Positions 12,949 through 22,648 of a DNA stretch of 64,000 nucleotides are shown here, piece by piece; position 1 is the stretch's first letter, and each line of letters starts with the position of its first letter. A program made the position numbers and the translations under genes. This DNA comes from Novosphingobium sp. Its GTDB lineage: Bacteria; Pseudomonadota; Alphaproteobacteria; Sphingomonadales; Sphingomonadaceae. The stretch is taken from contig NZ_JAIEPN010000027.1 of NCBI RefSeq assembly GCF_019748365.1, positions 1-64,000 of the forward strand, read 5' to 3'. The notes under the pieces are model-generated. The model saw only the letters and a program-made list of their open reading frames with translations. It was not told the origin of the DNA and searched no databases.

Positions 12949-14210
12949 GCGAGGAGCTCGGCGTCAATCTGTTCGACCCGGCGGTGCAGCAGTGCCCTTA
13001 TGAGGCGTACCGCGTGCTCAGGGATCAGGCCCCGGCCTATCGCCAGCCGGGGACGAACATCTATGTGGTGACGCGCTACGAGGATGTGCGGCGGGTCTTG
13101 CTCGATACCGAGAATTTCCCGAGCAGCCCCAAGACCGCCGGACTGCAGACGCTCTCCGCTAATGTCGAGCGGCAGAAGAAGGTGGTCGCGCGGTTCAAGG
13201 AGCGCGGCTGGCTGCCTGAGCCGACCTTGAGCGGGCGCGATGATCCCAACCACAAGCAGATGCGCGCCATGTTCAACGAGGCGTTCAAGCCGAGCCGGAT
13301 CAAGGAAATCGATCCGCTGGTGGAAACGCTCGCCTACGAACTGATCGATGGCTTTGTGGCGGATGGGCGCTGCGAATGGGTCAGCCAGTTCTGCGTGCCG
13401 CTGCCGCTCTACATCATCGGCGAGCAGATGGGCGCGAAGCGCGAGGACATGTGGAAGATCAAGCGCTGGACCGACGCCTTCTTCAAGCGAATCTCGATGA
13501 TGCTGCCCGAGGAAGACGAGATCGAGATGGTCGACCGCGAGATCGAGGCGCAGCATTATTTCCAGCCGATCTTCGAGCGGCTGCGCGCGAACCCCGATGA
13601 CTCGCTGATCAGCGTGCTGGTCAACACCGTGATCGAGGGGTGGGGGCGGCCCTTGAACGACAACGAGCTCCATGCCGAGATGATGGCGGATACCTTCGTC
13701 GGTGGCAGCGAGACGACGACCAATGCACTGGCGGCGGGGATGAAGCTGCTGATCGAGAACAAGGACGTCTGGCTGAAGCTCAAGTCCGATCCCGAGCGCT
13801 ACATGAAGACCTTCGTCGAAGAAGTGGTGCGGCTGGAATCGCCGGTGCAGAGCCTCATGCGCTTCTGTGCGCACGATACCGAGCTGGAGGGCACGGTGAT
13901 CCCCAAGGGCGCGCTGGTGAACGTGCGCTTTGCCGCCGCGAACCGGGATGAGCGGGCGTTCGAATGCCCGGAGAAGCTGGACCTCGACCGGCCCAAGGCG
14001 GGGGCGCACATGGGCTTTGGTTCGGGCACGCACCATTGCCTTGGCGCGCCGCTGGCGCGGCGGGAGCTTTCATGGGGCTTTCAGGCAGTGGTCGACCGGT
14101 TCGAGGACATGCACTTTGCGGATGGCGCGAACGACTTTTCGGTGCACCCGCATTTTCTGCTGCGCAGCCTGAAGGCGCTGCATATCGAGTTCGAGGTGAA
14201 GCGGGGGTAG
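12945..14210 (+). CDS. Cytochrome P450
   Basis: I-helix GGSETTTN, ExxR region (EEVVRLESP), heme loop FGSGTHHCLGAPLARRE; ATGA overlap with the preceding gene. Confidence 0.95.
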   Translation: MSEELGVNLFDPAVQQCPYEAYRVLRDQAPAYRQPGTNIYVVTRYEDVRRVLLDTENFPSSPKTAGLQTLSANVERQKKVVARFKERGWLPEPTLSGRDDPNHKQMRAMFNEAFKPSRIKEIDPLVETLAYELIDGFVADGRCEWVSQFCVPLPLYIIGEQMGAKREDMWKIKRWTDAFFKRISMMLPEEDEIEMVDREIEAQHYFQPIFERLRANPDDSLISVLVNTVIEGWGRPLNDNELHAEMMADTFVGGSETTTNALAAGMKLLIENKDVWLKLKSDPERYMKTFVEEVVRLESPVQSLMRFCAHDTELEGTVIPKGALVNVRFAAANRDERAFECPEKLDLDRPKAGAHMGFGSGTHHCLGAPLARRELSWGFQAVVDRFEDMHFADGANDFSVHPHFLLRSLKALHIEFEVKRG

Positions 14211-14233
14211 GCCGGTTCCATCACCATGACACT

Positions 14234-14312
14234 CGTCATCCCCGCGAAGGCGGGGATCCAAGGAGACATCGCGCTGCGTCCGCTCTGGATCCCCGCCTTC
14301 GCGGGGATGACG
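14234..14312. repeat. REP-like palindromic element
   Basis: cgtcatccccgcgaaggcggggatcca ... ctggatccccgccttcgcggggatgacg. Confidence 0.87.
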
Positions 14313-14355
14313 AGGGGCGGGTTGCTGGGGGCGGGTGGCGAAAGGGCGGTGCCCC

Positions 14356-16260
14356 CTACTTCGCCACCTCGAACACCATCAGCGCGTTGCCAGGCGAGTG
14401 GCTGTACATGCCGTAGCCCGAGTTCACGAAGACCTTGCCTTTCCACACCGCTGCGCCGGGGCCGCTCATCGAGCCGCCCTTGGCCGTCTGGCCGCCGATG
14501 GCGGGCATGGGCTGGGTGGTGTCGTACTGCCACAGGATTGCGCCCGTATCGGCATCGTAGGCGCGCAGCATGCCATCGAGATGACCGCCGAAGACGACGC
14601 CGGGGATGCTGGTGACGGCAGCGGAAATGCCCGGATCGCAGAACTTGCGGCCTTCGCACTTGTCCTCGGCCTTGGCTTGCCAGATCACGTTGCCGGTCTT
14701 GGCATCGAGCGCATGGAGCCCGGCGCCGCGGATGGCCGGATCATAAAGGCGCGCGTCGCCTGTATCGGCCATGTCGTTGATGGGCACGAAGACGCGGCTT
14801 CCTTCCGCGCTCATGCCGAAATGGACGCCGCCCTGCGTGCCGCCATGGCCGAGCCGGGTCATCCACCTGACCTTGCCGGTCTCGGGATCGAGGCCCCAGG
14901 CCTGCCCGGACTTCTGGCCGACGACGATCATCTTCCCGCCGGTTCCCGTATCGACGAGGAGCGGGGAGGCGGCGACGTCGTAGTCCGGCCCGCCTTCCTT
15001 GGGGCACGAGCCGAGGCCCATCATGCAGCCGACATTCCACGCGTCGCCGAGCGTGAGCTGCGTGCTCCAGAGGCGCTTGCCGGTGGTGGCATCGACGGCG
15101 AAGACCGCGTCGGAACCGTCGTCGGCGGGGGTGGAGTAGTTCTCGCCCGAGCCGAAGTAGACGCGGTTGGTGGCCGCATCATAGGTCGGGCTGTTCCAGA
15201 CGGGCGCGCCGGAGGGGCCGAGGATCGGTGTGCCGTCCGCCGTCTTGCCCTGCGGCACGGGCTTGCCCGCCGTGTAGGCGCGCCACTTCTCCTCGCCGGT
15301 GGCAGGATCGACCGCGACGACCGAGCCGCGGAAGGTGCAGCAGGGATAGGCGGGATTGCCCGCCTGCACGACCTCGAGCGAGGAGACCGGCACATAGAGC
15401 AAACCGCCGCCCAGCGTGGGCGTGCCGGTGATCGTGGCATCGGCATGGTCGCTCATGCGCTGCGCCCAGATTTCCTTGCCGGTGAGAGCGTCGAGCACGT
15501 GCACCTTGCCGAGGAGATCACCGAAGTAGAGCCGCCTGGTCGAGGCTTCTGCGACAATGGCGGTGCGCACTTCGGCGCTGAGGCGCGTGGTCCACTTCGT
15601 GCAGCCGCTATCGGGATCGAAGGCGTAGACGGTGCCGTCCTGGCTGCCGACGAACAGCGTGCCCCATGCCACCGTGGGCTGCGAGCGGATATGCGTGGCG
15701 GCCGGATAGGCGAAGGCCCACTTCAGTTTCAGCTTGGGCACGTCCGCCTTGGCCAGCCCGGCGATCCCGGCAGGCACGAAGCGGCGGTTGTCATGCCCCC
15801 AGCCGATACCGGCGGGTACGTCGGTCATGTCGAACTTCGCAGACGCACCCTTGCAGCGCGGCGGCGGGGCCGGACGCTGATAGGAGGCATAGGGCGTGCG
15901 GGTGAGGTATTCGGCGACCTCGATCTTCTGCGCCGGCGTAAGTGTGGCGGACTGCTGGCGCATTACCCCGGTGGTCATCGCATTGATGATGGCATCGGGC
16001 GCGAGCATCGCCAGGAAGCTGGGCGAGGGCGCCTTGGGCACGCCGCCGAGGTGGCACATCGCGCAGTGCTGTTCGAACAGCGGGCGGCCGGGCGCTGTGG
16101 CTGGATCGATGGTGGGACCGGCGCGCGATTGCAGGTCCTCGGTCGATTTGATCCGCGTGGGGGTCGCGGCATGGAGCCCCGCGGCAAGCGCCAGCGCGGC
16201 GAAGCCGGATAGGACGGCAAGGCGGCCTGTCTTGAGCAGCATGGCGTGGGGCCGTTTCAA
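14356..16260 (-). CDS. PQQ-dependent quinohemoprotein dehydrogenase, polyvinyl-alcohol-dehydrogenase-like (N-terminal cytochrome c plus PQQ beta-propeller)
   Basis: Signal peptide, CAMCH heme-c site, repeated propeller blades (VAWGTLFVGSQDGTVYAFDPDSG, VYFGSGENYS), vicinal CC (PAYPCCTFRGS). Confidence 0.85.
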   Translation of the reverse strand: MKRPHAMLLKTGRLAVLSGFAALALAAGLHAATPTRIKSTEDLQSRAGPTIDPATAPGRPLFEQHCAMCHLGGVPKAPSPSFLAMLAPDAIINAMTTGVMRQQSATLTPAQKIEVAEYLTRTPYASYQRPAPPPRCKGASAKFDMTDVPAGIGWGHDNRRFVPAGIAGLAKADVPKLKLKWAFAYPAATHIRSQPTVAWGTLFVGSQDGTVYAFDPDSGCTKWTTRLSAEVRTAIVAEASTRRLYFGDLLGKVHVLDALTGKEIWAQRMSDHADATITGTPTLGGGLLYVPVSSLEVVQAGNPAYPCCTFRGSVVAVDPATGEEKWRAYTAGKPVPQGKTADGTPILGPSGAPVWNSPTYDAATNRVYFGSGENYSTPADDGSDAVFAVDATTGKRLWSTQLTLGDAWNVGCMMGLGSCPKEGGPDYDVAASPLLVDTGTGGKMIVVGQKSGQAWGLDPETGKVRWMTRLGHGGTQGGVHFGMSAEGSRVFVPINDMADTGDARLYDPAIRGAGLHALDAKTGNVIWQAKAEDKCEGRKFCDPGISAAVTSIPGVVFGGHLDGMLRAYDADTGAILWQYDTTQPMPAIGGQTAKGGSMSGPGAAVWKGKVFVNSGYGMYSHSPGNALMVFEVAK

Positions 16261-16553
16261 TCGAGCGAGCGGTAGAATGCGAGCTTCATGTCCTCGGCGA
16301 GGCAGGCGAGCACGGGCGGCACCAGCCGATCATGAAAATCAATGTGCATATGGGTTTCGAATGCGGCGTCGTCCTTGAACGTGGCGACGCACTGGAACAG
16401 GTCGGGGTCTTCCTCCGACTGGAACAGCTCGTAGACGAGCGCGCCGGGTTCATGTTCGAACACCAGCTTCTTCAGCTCGGTCTGGAGCGCGATCAGCTCT
16501 TCGCGCTTCTCCGGTCTGGTGCGCAACTGGGCGATGAAGCTCTTTCCGCTCAT
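16257..16553 (-). CDS. ABM-family (quinol monooxygenase-like) protein
   Basis: 98 aa MSGKSFIAQLRTRPEKREELIALQTELKKLVFEHEPGALVYELFQSEEDPDLFQCVATFKDDAAFETHMH. Confidence 0.8.
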   Translation of the reverse strand: MSGKSFIAQLRTRPEKREELIALQTELKKLVFEHEPGALVYELFQSEEDPDLFQCVATFKDDAAFETHMHIDFHDRLVPPVLACLAEDMKLAFYRSLD

Positions 16554-16557
16554 GCTC

Positions 16558-16854
16558 TCAGGCTCCGGCTTCGAGATCGTAGAGCAGCTCGCGCGTGTAG
16601 GAGCCGTCCATGCAGGCGATCATCCGCTCGATCAGCGGCTGGTTGTGCGGGTATGCCACGTGCGCCTTGTCCGCTTCCTCGTCGGTGAAACGTTCGTAGA
16701 CCGCGAACATGCCGGGTTCGGCAAGCCGGTAGAACTGATAGGCCAGCGTGCCCGGCTCTGACGGGGCGAGCGCTTCCATCTCCTTGGCGAGCGCAATGAA
16801 TTCGGCTTCCTTGTCGGCGCGGATGCGGAAGCGGGAGAGGAAGGAAAAGGCCAT
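16558..16854 (-). CDS. ABM-family (quinol monooxygenase-like) protein
   Basis: 98 aa MAFSFLSRFRIRADKEAEFIALAKEMEALAPSEPGTLAYQFYRLAEPGMFAVYERFTDEEADKAHVAYPH. Confidence 0.8.
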   Translation of the reverse strand: MAFSFLSRFRIRADKEAEFIALAKEMEALAPSEPGTLAYQFYRLAEPGMFAVYERFTDEEADKAHVAYPHNQPLIERMIACMDGSYTRELLYDLEAGA

Positions 16855-16872
16855 GTAGGGGTCTTTCTGGGT

Positions 16873-17442
16873 TCAGGCTTGCCGGGACTGTTCGTAGGCG
16901 GTCCAGCTGGGCAGGCGCTCGGGGTAGTCGGCCAGCTTCGGCTCGGGATAGGCGTGGTTGCGATCGGGCCGGGCCAGTATGCCGGGATAGGCCTCGACCG
17001 GGACGTAGTAGAGGAAGCCGATCACCCGCTCGGCGAACTTCCAGCCGGCAGGTGTTTTGCGGTAGCGATCATCATAGCGGATCGCGGCGACCATCATCCG
17101 GCCGTGGCGCATGAGCTCGGCATGGCCGGCAACGCGGCCGGTGGCGTTTTCCTCGTCTACGAAATCGATCTGGATATCGTGCATGACATGATGGCCGGGG
17201 CCGAGCACCGAAAAGCGACCATCGAACTGGGCCATGATCGCATCGGGGCCCACCGCGTGCATCACTCCGTCGTGGGAGCGCAGCACGGCATCGTCTGCGA
17301 ACAGCGCACGCACCGCATCAATCCGGCGATCGTCGATGTCGAAGCTGTAGTGCGCGACGAGCTGGCGGATCTGCGATTCGGCTTCCAGCCGCGCGATGCG
17401 CGCTTCCAGATCAGCCCCCGGGCTCGCCCCAAGATCAGGCAT
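16873..17442 (-). CDS. NTF2/SnoaL-like protein
   Basis: LEARIARLEAESQIRQLVAHYSFDIDDRRIDAVRALFADDAVLRSHDG. Confidence 0.8.
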   Translation of the reverse strand: MPDLGASPGADLEARIARLEAESQIRQLVAHYSFDIDDRRIDAVRALFADDAVLRSHDGVMHAVGPDAIMAQFDGRFSVLGPGHHVMHDIQIDFVDEENATGRVAGHAELMRHGRMMVAAIRYDDRYRKTPAGWKFAERVIGFLYYVPVEAYPGILARPDRNHAYPEPKLADYPERLPSWTAYEQSRQA

Positions 17443-17519
17443 GCGGCTGTGCTTTCTCTCCCGCGAGCCGCTTCGCGCGGCTCTGCTTTGGGGCCATGAT
17501 ACCCGGGCTTGGCCTGAAA

Positions 17520-17537
17520 ACAATCATGAATGTTTGA
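17520..17537. promoter_or_regulatory. Candidate operator ACAATCATGAATGTTTGA (11/12 to ACANNCATNNATGNNTGT)
   Basis: Dyad motif shared with 33963, 17695, 29322 and 23625. Confidence 0.6.
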
Positions 17538-17694
17538 AGGCGGGTTGTGCGGCCTCTTATCCGCCGGTGGCTTCGGCAGAGATGGTGCGGAGCGCCGCAG
17601 ATCGGCGGCTTGCCCCGCCAGACGCCGGGGCAACGGCGACAGGCGGGGCAAACCGCGATGCTGCTTTTGCAGGGCGTTCCACCTCTCTAAAAAA

Positions 17695-17712
17695 ACATAC
17701 ATGTCTGCTTGC
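17695..17712. promoter_or_regulatory. Candidate operator ACATACATGTCTGCTTGC (10/12 to consensus)
   Basis: Upstream of the TonB receptor start; resembles 33963-33980. Confidence 0.6.
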
Positions 17713-17773
17713 AAAATGCGCCCCGGAGTTTATCCTTTCACCCACACCGCACGACGATGCGGGGCATGAGGAG

Positions 17774-20287
17774 ATGGGGATGGCACTGAGGGACCTTCGC
17801 TGGTCAGCGGCGTTTGGCGCAATGACTGCAGCGATGCTGGCAACGCCGGCTCTGGCAAATGACGAGGCACAGGCGGCGCAGCCGCAGGCAAGCCAGGCGC
17901 AGTCCAGCGCCGAGGACATGGCAAGCGATCGCCTTGGTGAAATCGTCGTGACGGCAACCCGTCGCGATTCCAACCTGCAGCGCACACCGGTGGCGGTTTC
18001 CGCGGTCGACGCCAACCTGATCCGCCAGTCGAGCCCGCGCGATATCGGCGATCTTGCCGCCTTCGTACCGAACTTCTCGGCCAGCACGATCACCAACTTC
18101 AACGCCGCCTCGTTCGCGATGCGCGGCGTGGGCCAGACGTCGATCATCGTCTACTTCGAGCCGCCGGTCGCGGTGCTCGTGGACGACTTCGTGGTGCCTT
18201 CGGTGCAGACCCAGCTGCTTGACACGTTTGACATCGCCCAGGTCGAAGTCCTGCGCGGCCCGCAGGGCACGCTGTTCGGCAAGAACACCACCGGTGGCGC
18301 GGTGACGGTGAAGACCAAGCGCCCCGAACTCGGCGTGATCGGCGTGGACGGCCGCGCGGAGTTTGGTTCGTTCGGCACCTACCGGGGGCAGCTGGCGGCC
18401 AATATCCCGATCTTTGACAATATGGCGCTGCGCGTAGTGGCGGGTGCCGAAAAGTCGGACGGCTTCTATCGCAACGGCGCCTGCTATGGCCCGGTCGGCG
18501 GCCTGCCGACGAGCAACTTCTTCGGCCAGACGGGCTGCCTAGATGGCAAGCGGGCTGGCGGCAAGGATGTGGTCAACCTGCGCGGCAAGCTGCTGTGGGA
18601 ACCGACCAGCCGCCTTCGCATACTGGCGCAGTATGAATGGCTGCGCGACCGTTCGGAAACAGTGCCCTCGGTCAATGAGAACTATACCTACACCGGTACC
18701 ACACCGTTCCTGACCGATATCCTCAACACGGTTCGCCAGAATCCGGCCAGCAGCGACCCGCTCGACAACGCGGCGATCTCGTATCGTCAGGACGGGTTGA
18801 TCAAGATGCGCGATGGTCAGCGCATCTCGGTAGATGGCTTCTATCTCAATGCCGACTACGATCTGGGCTTCGGCAAGCTGACATCGGTCACCGGCTGGCG
18901 CCGTCAGATCTCGCGCATTCCGAACTCCTATGCTGGCGCCGCGCCGATCGGCAAGGACGGCACGCCGCTATCGTTCTTCGATGCGACGCGTGACGACAAC
19001 CGCAGGACCTTCCAGCAGGAACTGCGCCTCGCCACCGACACCGGCACGGCTTTCGATGCAGTGATCGGCGGGTTCTACCAGCGCGAGACGGTTGATTTCT
19101 GCGTGGCGCAGATCCTCGGGTTCCTTGACTTGACCTCCGGGCCGCTGCCCTTCGGCAACTGGAATGATACGCCCTATATCCTGTGCAATGCGCAGCGTTC
19201 CAATTCGAAGGCGCTCTTCGCCGAAGGTACCTACAAGCTTACGCCCGAACTCTCGCTGACCGGCGGCATTCGCTATACCTGGGAAAACAAGACCTGGTAT
19301 GGCCGTCAGCAGGCGTTCATCGCACAACTCGGTGGCGGATTCGATCCATCGATCCAGATTGACGAGGCGCTGGACGCGAGCGTGTTCAAGTTTCCCGCCA
19401 ACGTCATCACCGTCAATGACAGGGCCAACAAGCCGACCTGGCGCGTCACTCTGGGCTATCAGGCGACCCCCGACATCTATGCCTATGTGAACTATTCGCG
19501 CGGCTTCAAGGCGGGTGGCTTCAACGACCAGATCGGCGGCTTCGCGCCGTTCACGAACCTTGCCGGCGTGACGGACTTTGACGCATTCCGCACCGCGGCG
19601 CGTGCGACCCGTCCGGAAACGGCGGACTCGTTCGAGGCCGGCATCAAGACCGAGCTGTGGGATCACCGCCTGCGCTTCAACCTCACGGGCTTCTATGTGA
19701 AGTACCGGGACCTGCAGAAGCAGCTCAACGTGCCGATCGTGGTCAACGGCAATCCCAACCAGGTTACCCTGTTCGTCAACGCAGCGAGCGCCACGGTGAA
19801 GGGTATCGAGGCGGAAGCCACCGCGCGCCTGTTCAAGGGCTTCACGCTGCGCGGCGTGCTCGGCTTCCAGGACGGCAAGTACAACGAGTACACCGCGCCG
19901 GGTGCGGGGTACAATCTCGCGGACGCACCGCTGGACCGTGCGCCCCGGTGGCAGTGGACGATCGACGGCGCTTATGAAGTGCCGGTCGGCTCGAACTACA
20001 AGATCATCGCCAATGCCTCGGCGGCCTATACCGCGCGGAACCTCAATACCCAGTCGATCACCGATATCGATGGCAACACGTTCCTCAACGCCCGCACGCT
20101 GGTGAACGCCTCGCTGACGATCTCGCAGATCGACGACAAGTACTACGTCAAGGCGATCGGCCGTAACCTGACCGACGCACGCTACCGGATCGCTTCGCAG
20201 AACGTGGCGGGCCTGTGGCTCAATTCGAACTTCGGTGCGCCGCGCTACTTCGGCGTCGAACTCGGCGTCCGCTTCCGCGGTCCCTGA
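17774..20287 (+). CDS. TonB-dependent outer-membrane receptor
   Basis: Signal peptide, GEIVVTATRRDSNLQRTPVAVSAV plug, VEVLRGPQGTLFGKNTTGGAV, C-terminal aromatic-rich barrel; alternative start 17780. Confidence 0.95.
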   Translation: MGMALRDLRWSAAFGAMTAAMLATPALANDEAQAAQPQASQAQSSAEDMASDRLGEIVVTATRRDSNLQRTPVAVSAVDANLIRQSSPRDIGDLAAFVPNFSASTITNFNAASFAMRGVGQTSIIVYFEPPVAVLVDDFVVPSVQTQLLDTFDIAQVEVLRGPQGTLFGKNTTGGAVTVKTKRPELGVIGVDGRAEFGSFGTYRGQLAANIPIFDNMALRVVAGAEKSDGFYRNGACYGPVGGLPTSNFFGQTGCLDGKRAGGKDVVNLRGKLLWEPTSRLRILAQYEWLRDRSETVPSVNENYTYTGTTPFLTDILNTVRQNPASSDPLDNAAISYRQDGLIKMRDGQRISVDGFYLNADYDLGFGKLTSVTGWRRQISRIPNSYAGAAPIGKDGTPLSFFDATRDDNRRTFQQELRLATDTGTAFDAVIGGFYQRETVDFCVAQILGFLDLTSGPLPFGNWNDTPYILCNAQRSNSKALFAEGTYKLTPELSLTGGIRYTWENKTWYGRQQAFIAQLGGGFDPSIQIDEALDASVFKFPANVITVNDRANKPTWRVTLGYQATPDIYAYVNYSRGFKAGGFNDQIGGFAPFTNLAGVTDFDAFRTAARATRPETADSFEAGIKTELWDHRLRFNLTGFYVKYRDLQKQLNVPIVVNGNPNQVTLFVNAASATVKGIEAEATARLFKGFTLRGVLGFQDGKYNEYTAPGAGYNLADAPLDRAPRWQWTIDGAYEVPVGSNYKIIANASAAYTARNLNTQSITDIDGNTFLNARTLVNASLTISQIDDKYYVKAIGRNLTDARYRIASQNVAGLWLNSNFGAPRYFGVELGVRFRGP

Positions 20288-20326
20288 CCGGGGACGGCGC
20301 AGCGGCCGGACCGATAACTGAAAGCC

Positions 20327-20366
20327 TGCGGGCCGTCGTGCGGGGAAGACCTGACGGCGGCCCGCA
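20327..20366 (+). terminator. GC-rich hairpin between TonB receptor and Rieske gene (possible attenuator)
   Basis: tgcgggccgtc ... gacggcggcccgca imperfect inverted repeat; no clear U-tract. Confidence 0.35.
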
Positions 20367-20385
20367 ATCATCTTGGGGTTGGACA

Positions 20386-21729
20386 ATGAACGCCTTGGAT
20401 CTCTGGGACATTCACACCGGCAAGCGCTTTCCCTTCGATGCCCGCGCGCCGCGGATCGACAATGGCACGGGGCGCCCCTCGCCGGACCGCTATGTCAGCC
20501 CTGCCTACGCCGCAGAGGAATGGGACAAGGTCTTCGCGAAGTCATGGCTGCTGGCGGGCCCGCTTTCGGACATTCCAGAGCCCGGCGATTTCATGAAGTT
20601 CGACATCGGCCCGGAAAGCTTCCTGGTGGTGCGCGATGAGGATGGCACGGTGAAGGCGCACTACAACGTGTGCCCGCATCGCGGCAGCCAGCTGGTGACG
20701 GCCGATCTGGGCTCTGTCGGCCAGTTCACCTGCCCGTTCCATTCCTGGCAGTTCGCGCTTGATGGCACTTGCACGTCGGTGACCGACAAGGAGACGTTCC
20801 GCCCCGAAGTGCTGTGCCATGGCACCGATCTTTCTTCGGTGCGCTGCGAAGTGGCGGCGGGCTTCGTGTTCATCGCGATGGACCCGGACATCAAGCCGCT
20901 GGAGGATTTCCTCGGCCCGATCCTCGGGCAGCTTGCGCTTTACGAGATCGACCAGATGTACGTCGTCCAGCACCGCCGCTCCGATTGGGGCGCGAACTGG
21001 AAGGGCGGGGTGGATGCCTTTGCCGAGATCTACCACCTCCACGCTGTCCACCCGCAGACGCAGTGCCTGATGGACGACCGCACCCAGATCGATCTGTGGC
21101 CCGGCGGGCTCAGCCGCCAGTTCGTGCCGTTTGCACAGCCCAGCCCGCGCTTCCCCGATCAGGAAAGCGTCAATCCCGGCATCCAGATGATGCTGCGCGA
21201 TGCCGGCATCGATCCCGAAACCTACGAGGGCTCCGCGCGCGAGACCCGTTCAGCGGTGCAGGCGGCCAAGCGCAAGCGGTCTGACGAGCTGGGCCTGCGC
21301 TACGAGCGGTTCTCCGACAGCCAGCTTTCGGATTCGGTGGTCTATTCGGTGTTTCCGAACGTGCAGATCGGCTGTCACCCGGAAGCGGTCTTCCTTCACC
21401 GCTTCATCCCGCATGCCACCGATCCGAACCAGTTTACCTACGATACGATCATCCTCTATCGCCATGTCGATGCGCCGGGCTATTCGGCCCCGGCGTGGAT
21501 GGGAATGGGCGCGGACGTCGATCTTTCGGGCCGCACCCGTCCGGACGTGATCCACACCGGATTGGGCGAGCCGCCATGCCTTGGCGAAGTGCTCGATCAG
21601 GACAGCGACTTGCTGCCCGTGGTGCAGAAGGGCGCGCGTTCGCGCGGTTTCCGGGGGCCGCTGTGGAGCGAGCAGGAAGGGCGCCTCAGGCACTTCCATG
21701 CCGAGCTGGACCGGATGATGGGGGCTTGA
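20386..21729 (+). CDS. Rieske non-heme iron oxygenase, alpha subunit
   Basis: Rieske CPHRG ... CPFHSW, mononuclear-iron motif AEIYHLHAVH. Confidence 0.93.
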   Translation: MNALDLWDIHTGKRFPFDARAPRIDNGTGRPSPDRYVSPAYAAEEWDKVFAKSWLLAGPLSDIPEPGDFMKFDIGPESFLVVRDEDGTVKAHYNVCPHRGSQLVTADLGSVGQFTCPFHSWQFALDGTCTSVTDKETFRPEVLCHGTDLSSVRCEVAAGFVFIAMDPDIKPLEDFLGPILGQLALYEIDQMYVVQHRRSDWGANWKGGVDAFAEIYHLHAVHPQTQCLMDDRTQIDLWPGGLSRQFVPFAQPSPRFPDQESVNPGIQMMLRDAGIDPETYEGSARETRSAVQAAKRKRSDELGLRYERFSDSQLSDSVVYSVFPNVQIGCHPEAVFLHRFIPHATDPNQFTYDTIILYRHVDAPGYSAPAWMGMGADVDLSGRTRPDVIHTGLGEPPCLGEVLDQDSDLLPVVQKGARSRGFRGPLWSEQEGRLRHFHAELDRMMGA

Positions 21730-21751
21730 TCCGCGCCGCCGGTGTGTGCGG

Positions 21752-21845
21752 CTCTGGATCCCCGCCTGCGCGGGGATGACGAGGTTTTGGTAATCCTCAT
21801 TCCCGCTCAACCACTCGTCATTCCCGCGAAGGCGGGAATCCAGAG
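21752..21845. repeat. Pair of REP-like elements in inverted orientation
   Basis: ctggatccccgcctgcgcggggatgacg ... cgtcattcccgcgaaggcgggaatccagag. Confidence 0.83.
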
Positions 21846-21859
21846 CGCAATACGCAGCC

Positions 21860-22618
21860 TCAGAACGGGCGGATCGTCAGCCCGTTGTCGATCACCAGCT
21901 CCGCGCCGGTGATATAGCGGCTTTCGTCGCTGGCGAGGAACACGATCAGCGCGGCGACATCCTTGGGATGGCCCGGCGATCCGTGCGGCAGGACGCCATC
22001 CGGAATCTCCTTGGCCTCGCCCGGGCGGCCCTCGGCCTGCTGGACCATCGGCGTTTCGATCGCGCCGGGATGCACCGAGTTGCAGCGGATCTTGTAGCCC
22101 TTGACCTGCGCCATGACCGCGACCGACTTTGTCATCGAGCGGACCGCGCCCTTGGCGGCGGAATAGGCGAAGAAGATCGGATAGCCCAAGAGCGCGCCGA
22201 CCGAGGACATGTTGATGATCGAGCCGCCGCCGCTCTTGTTCATCAGCGGAATCGCGTGCTTCATGCCGAGGTAGACGCCGTCGATCATGATCGAATTGAC
22301 CCAGCGGAACTTGTCGAGGCTGGTGTCTTCCACATCGGCATTGAGCACAACGCCGGCGTTGTTCACCAGCACGTGGAGGCCGCCGAACTTTTCCTCAATC
22401 GCGGCATAGGCGGCGATCCACTGGGCTTCGTCTGCCACATCGAGAGCGAGCGCGATGGCATTGGCGCCGATCCTGTCCGCAACCGCCTGCGCAGCGGCGA
22501 TGTTCACGTCGGTAACGACGACCTTGGCGCCTTCGGCGGCGAGCGCCTCGCAGTCTGCGGCGCCCAGTCCCGATCCGCCGCCGGTAACCAGCGCCACCTT
22601 GCCTTCAAGCCGGCCCAT
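21860..22618 (-). CDS. Short-chain dehydrogenase/reductase
   Basis: MGRLEGKVALVTGGGSGLGAADC, YSAAKGA catalytic motif. Confidence 0.93.
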   Translation of the reverse strand: MGRLEGKVALVTGGGSGLGAADCEALAAEGAKVVVTDVNIAAAQAVADRIGANAIALALDVADEAQWIAAYAAIEEKFGGLHVLVNNAGVVLNADVEDTSLDKFRWVNSIMIDGVYLGMKHAIPLMNKSGGGSIINMSSVGALLGYPIFFAYSAAKGAVRSMTKSVAVMAQVKGYKIRCNSVHPGAIETPMVQQAEGRPGEAKEIPDGVLPHGSPGHPKDVAALIVFLASDESRYITGAELVIDNGLTIRPF

Positions 22619-22648
22619 ATTCGCTCTCCTGTTTTGGTGCGGGCGGTC

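Noticed and set aside
14335-16212. 625-aa plus-strand ORF
   Set aside because: Antisense shadow of the PQQ-dehydrogenase gene; no recognisable domain.
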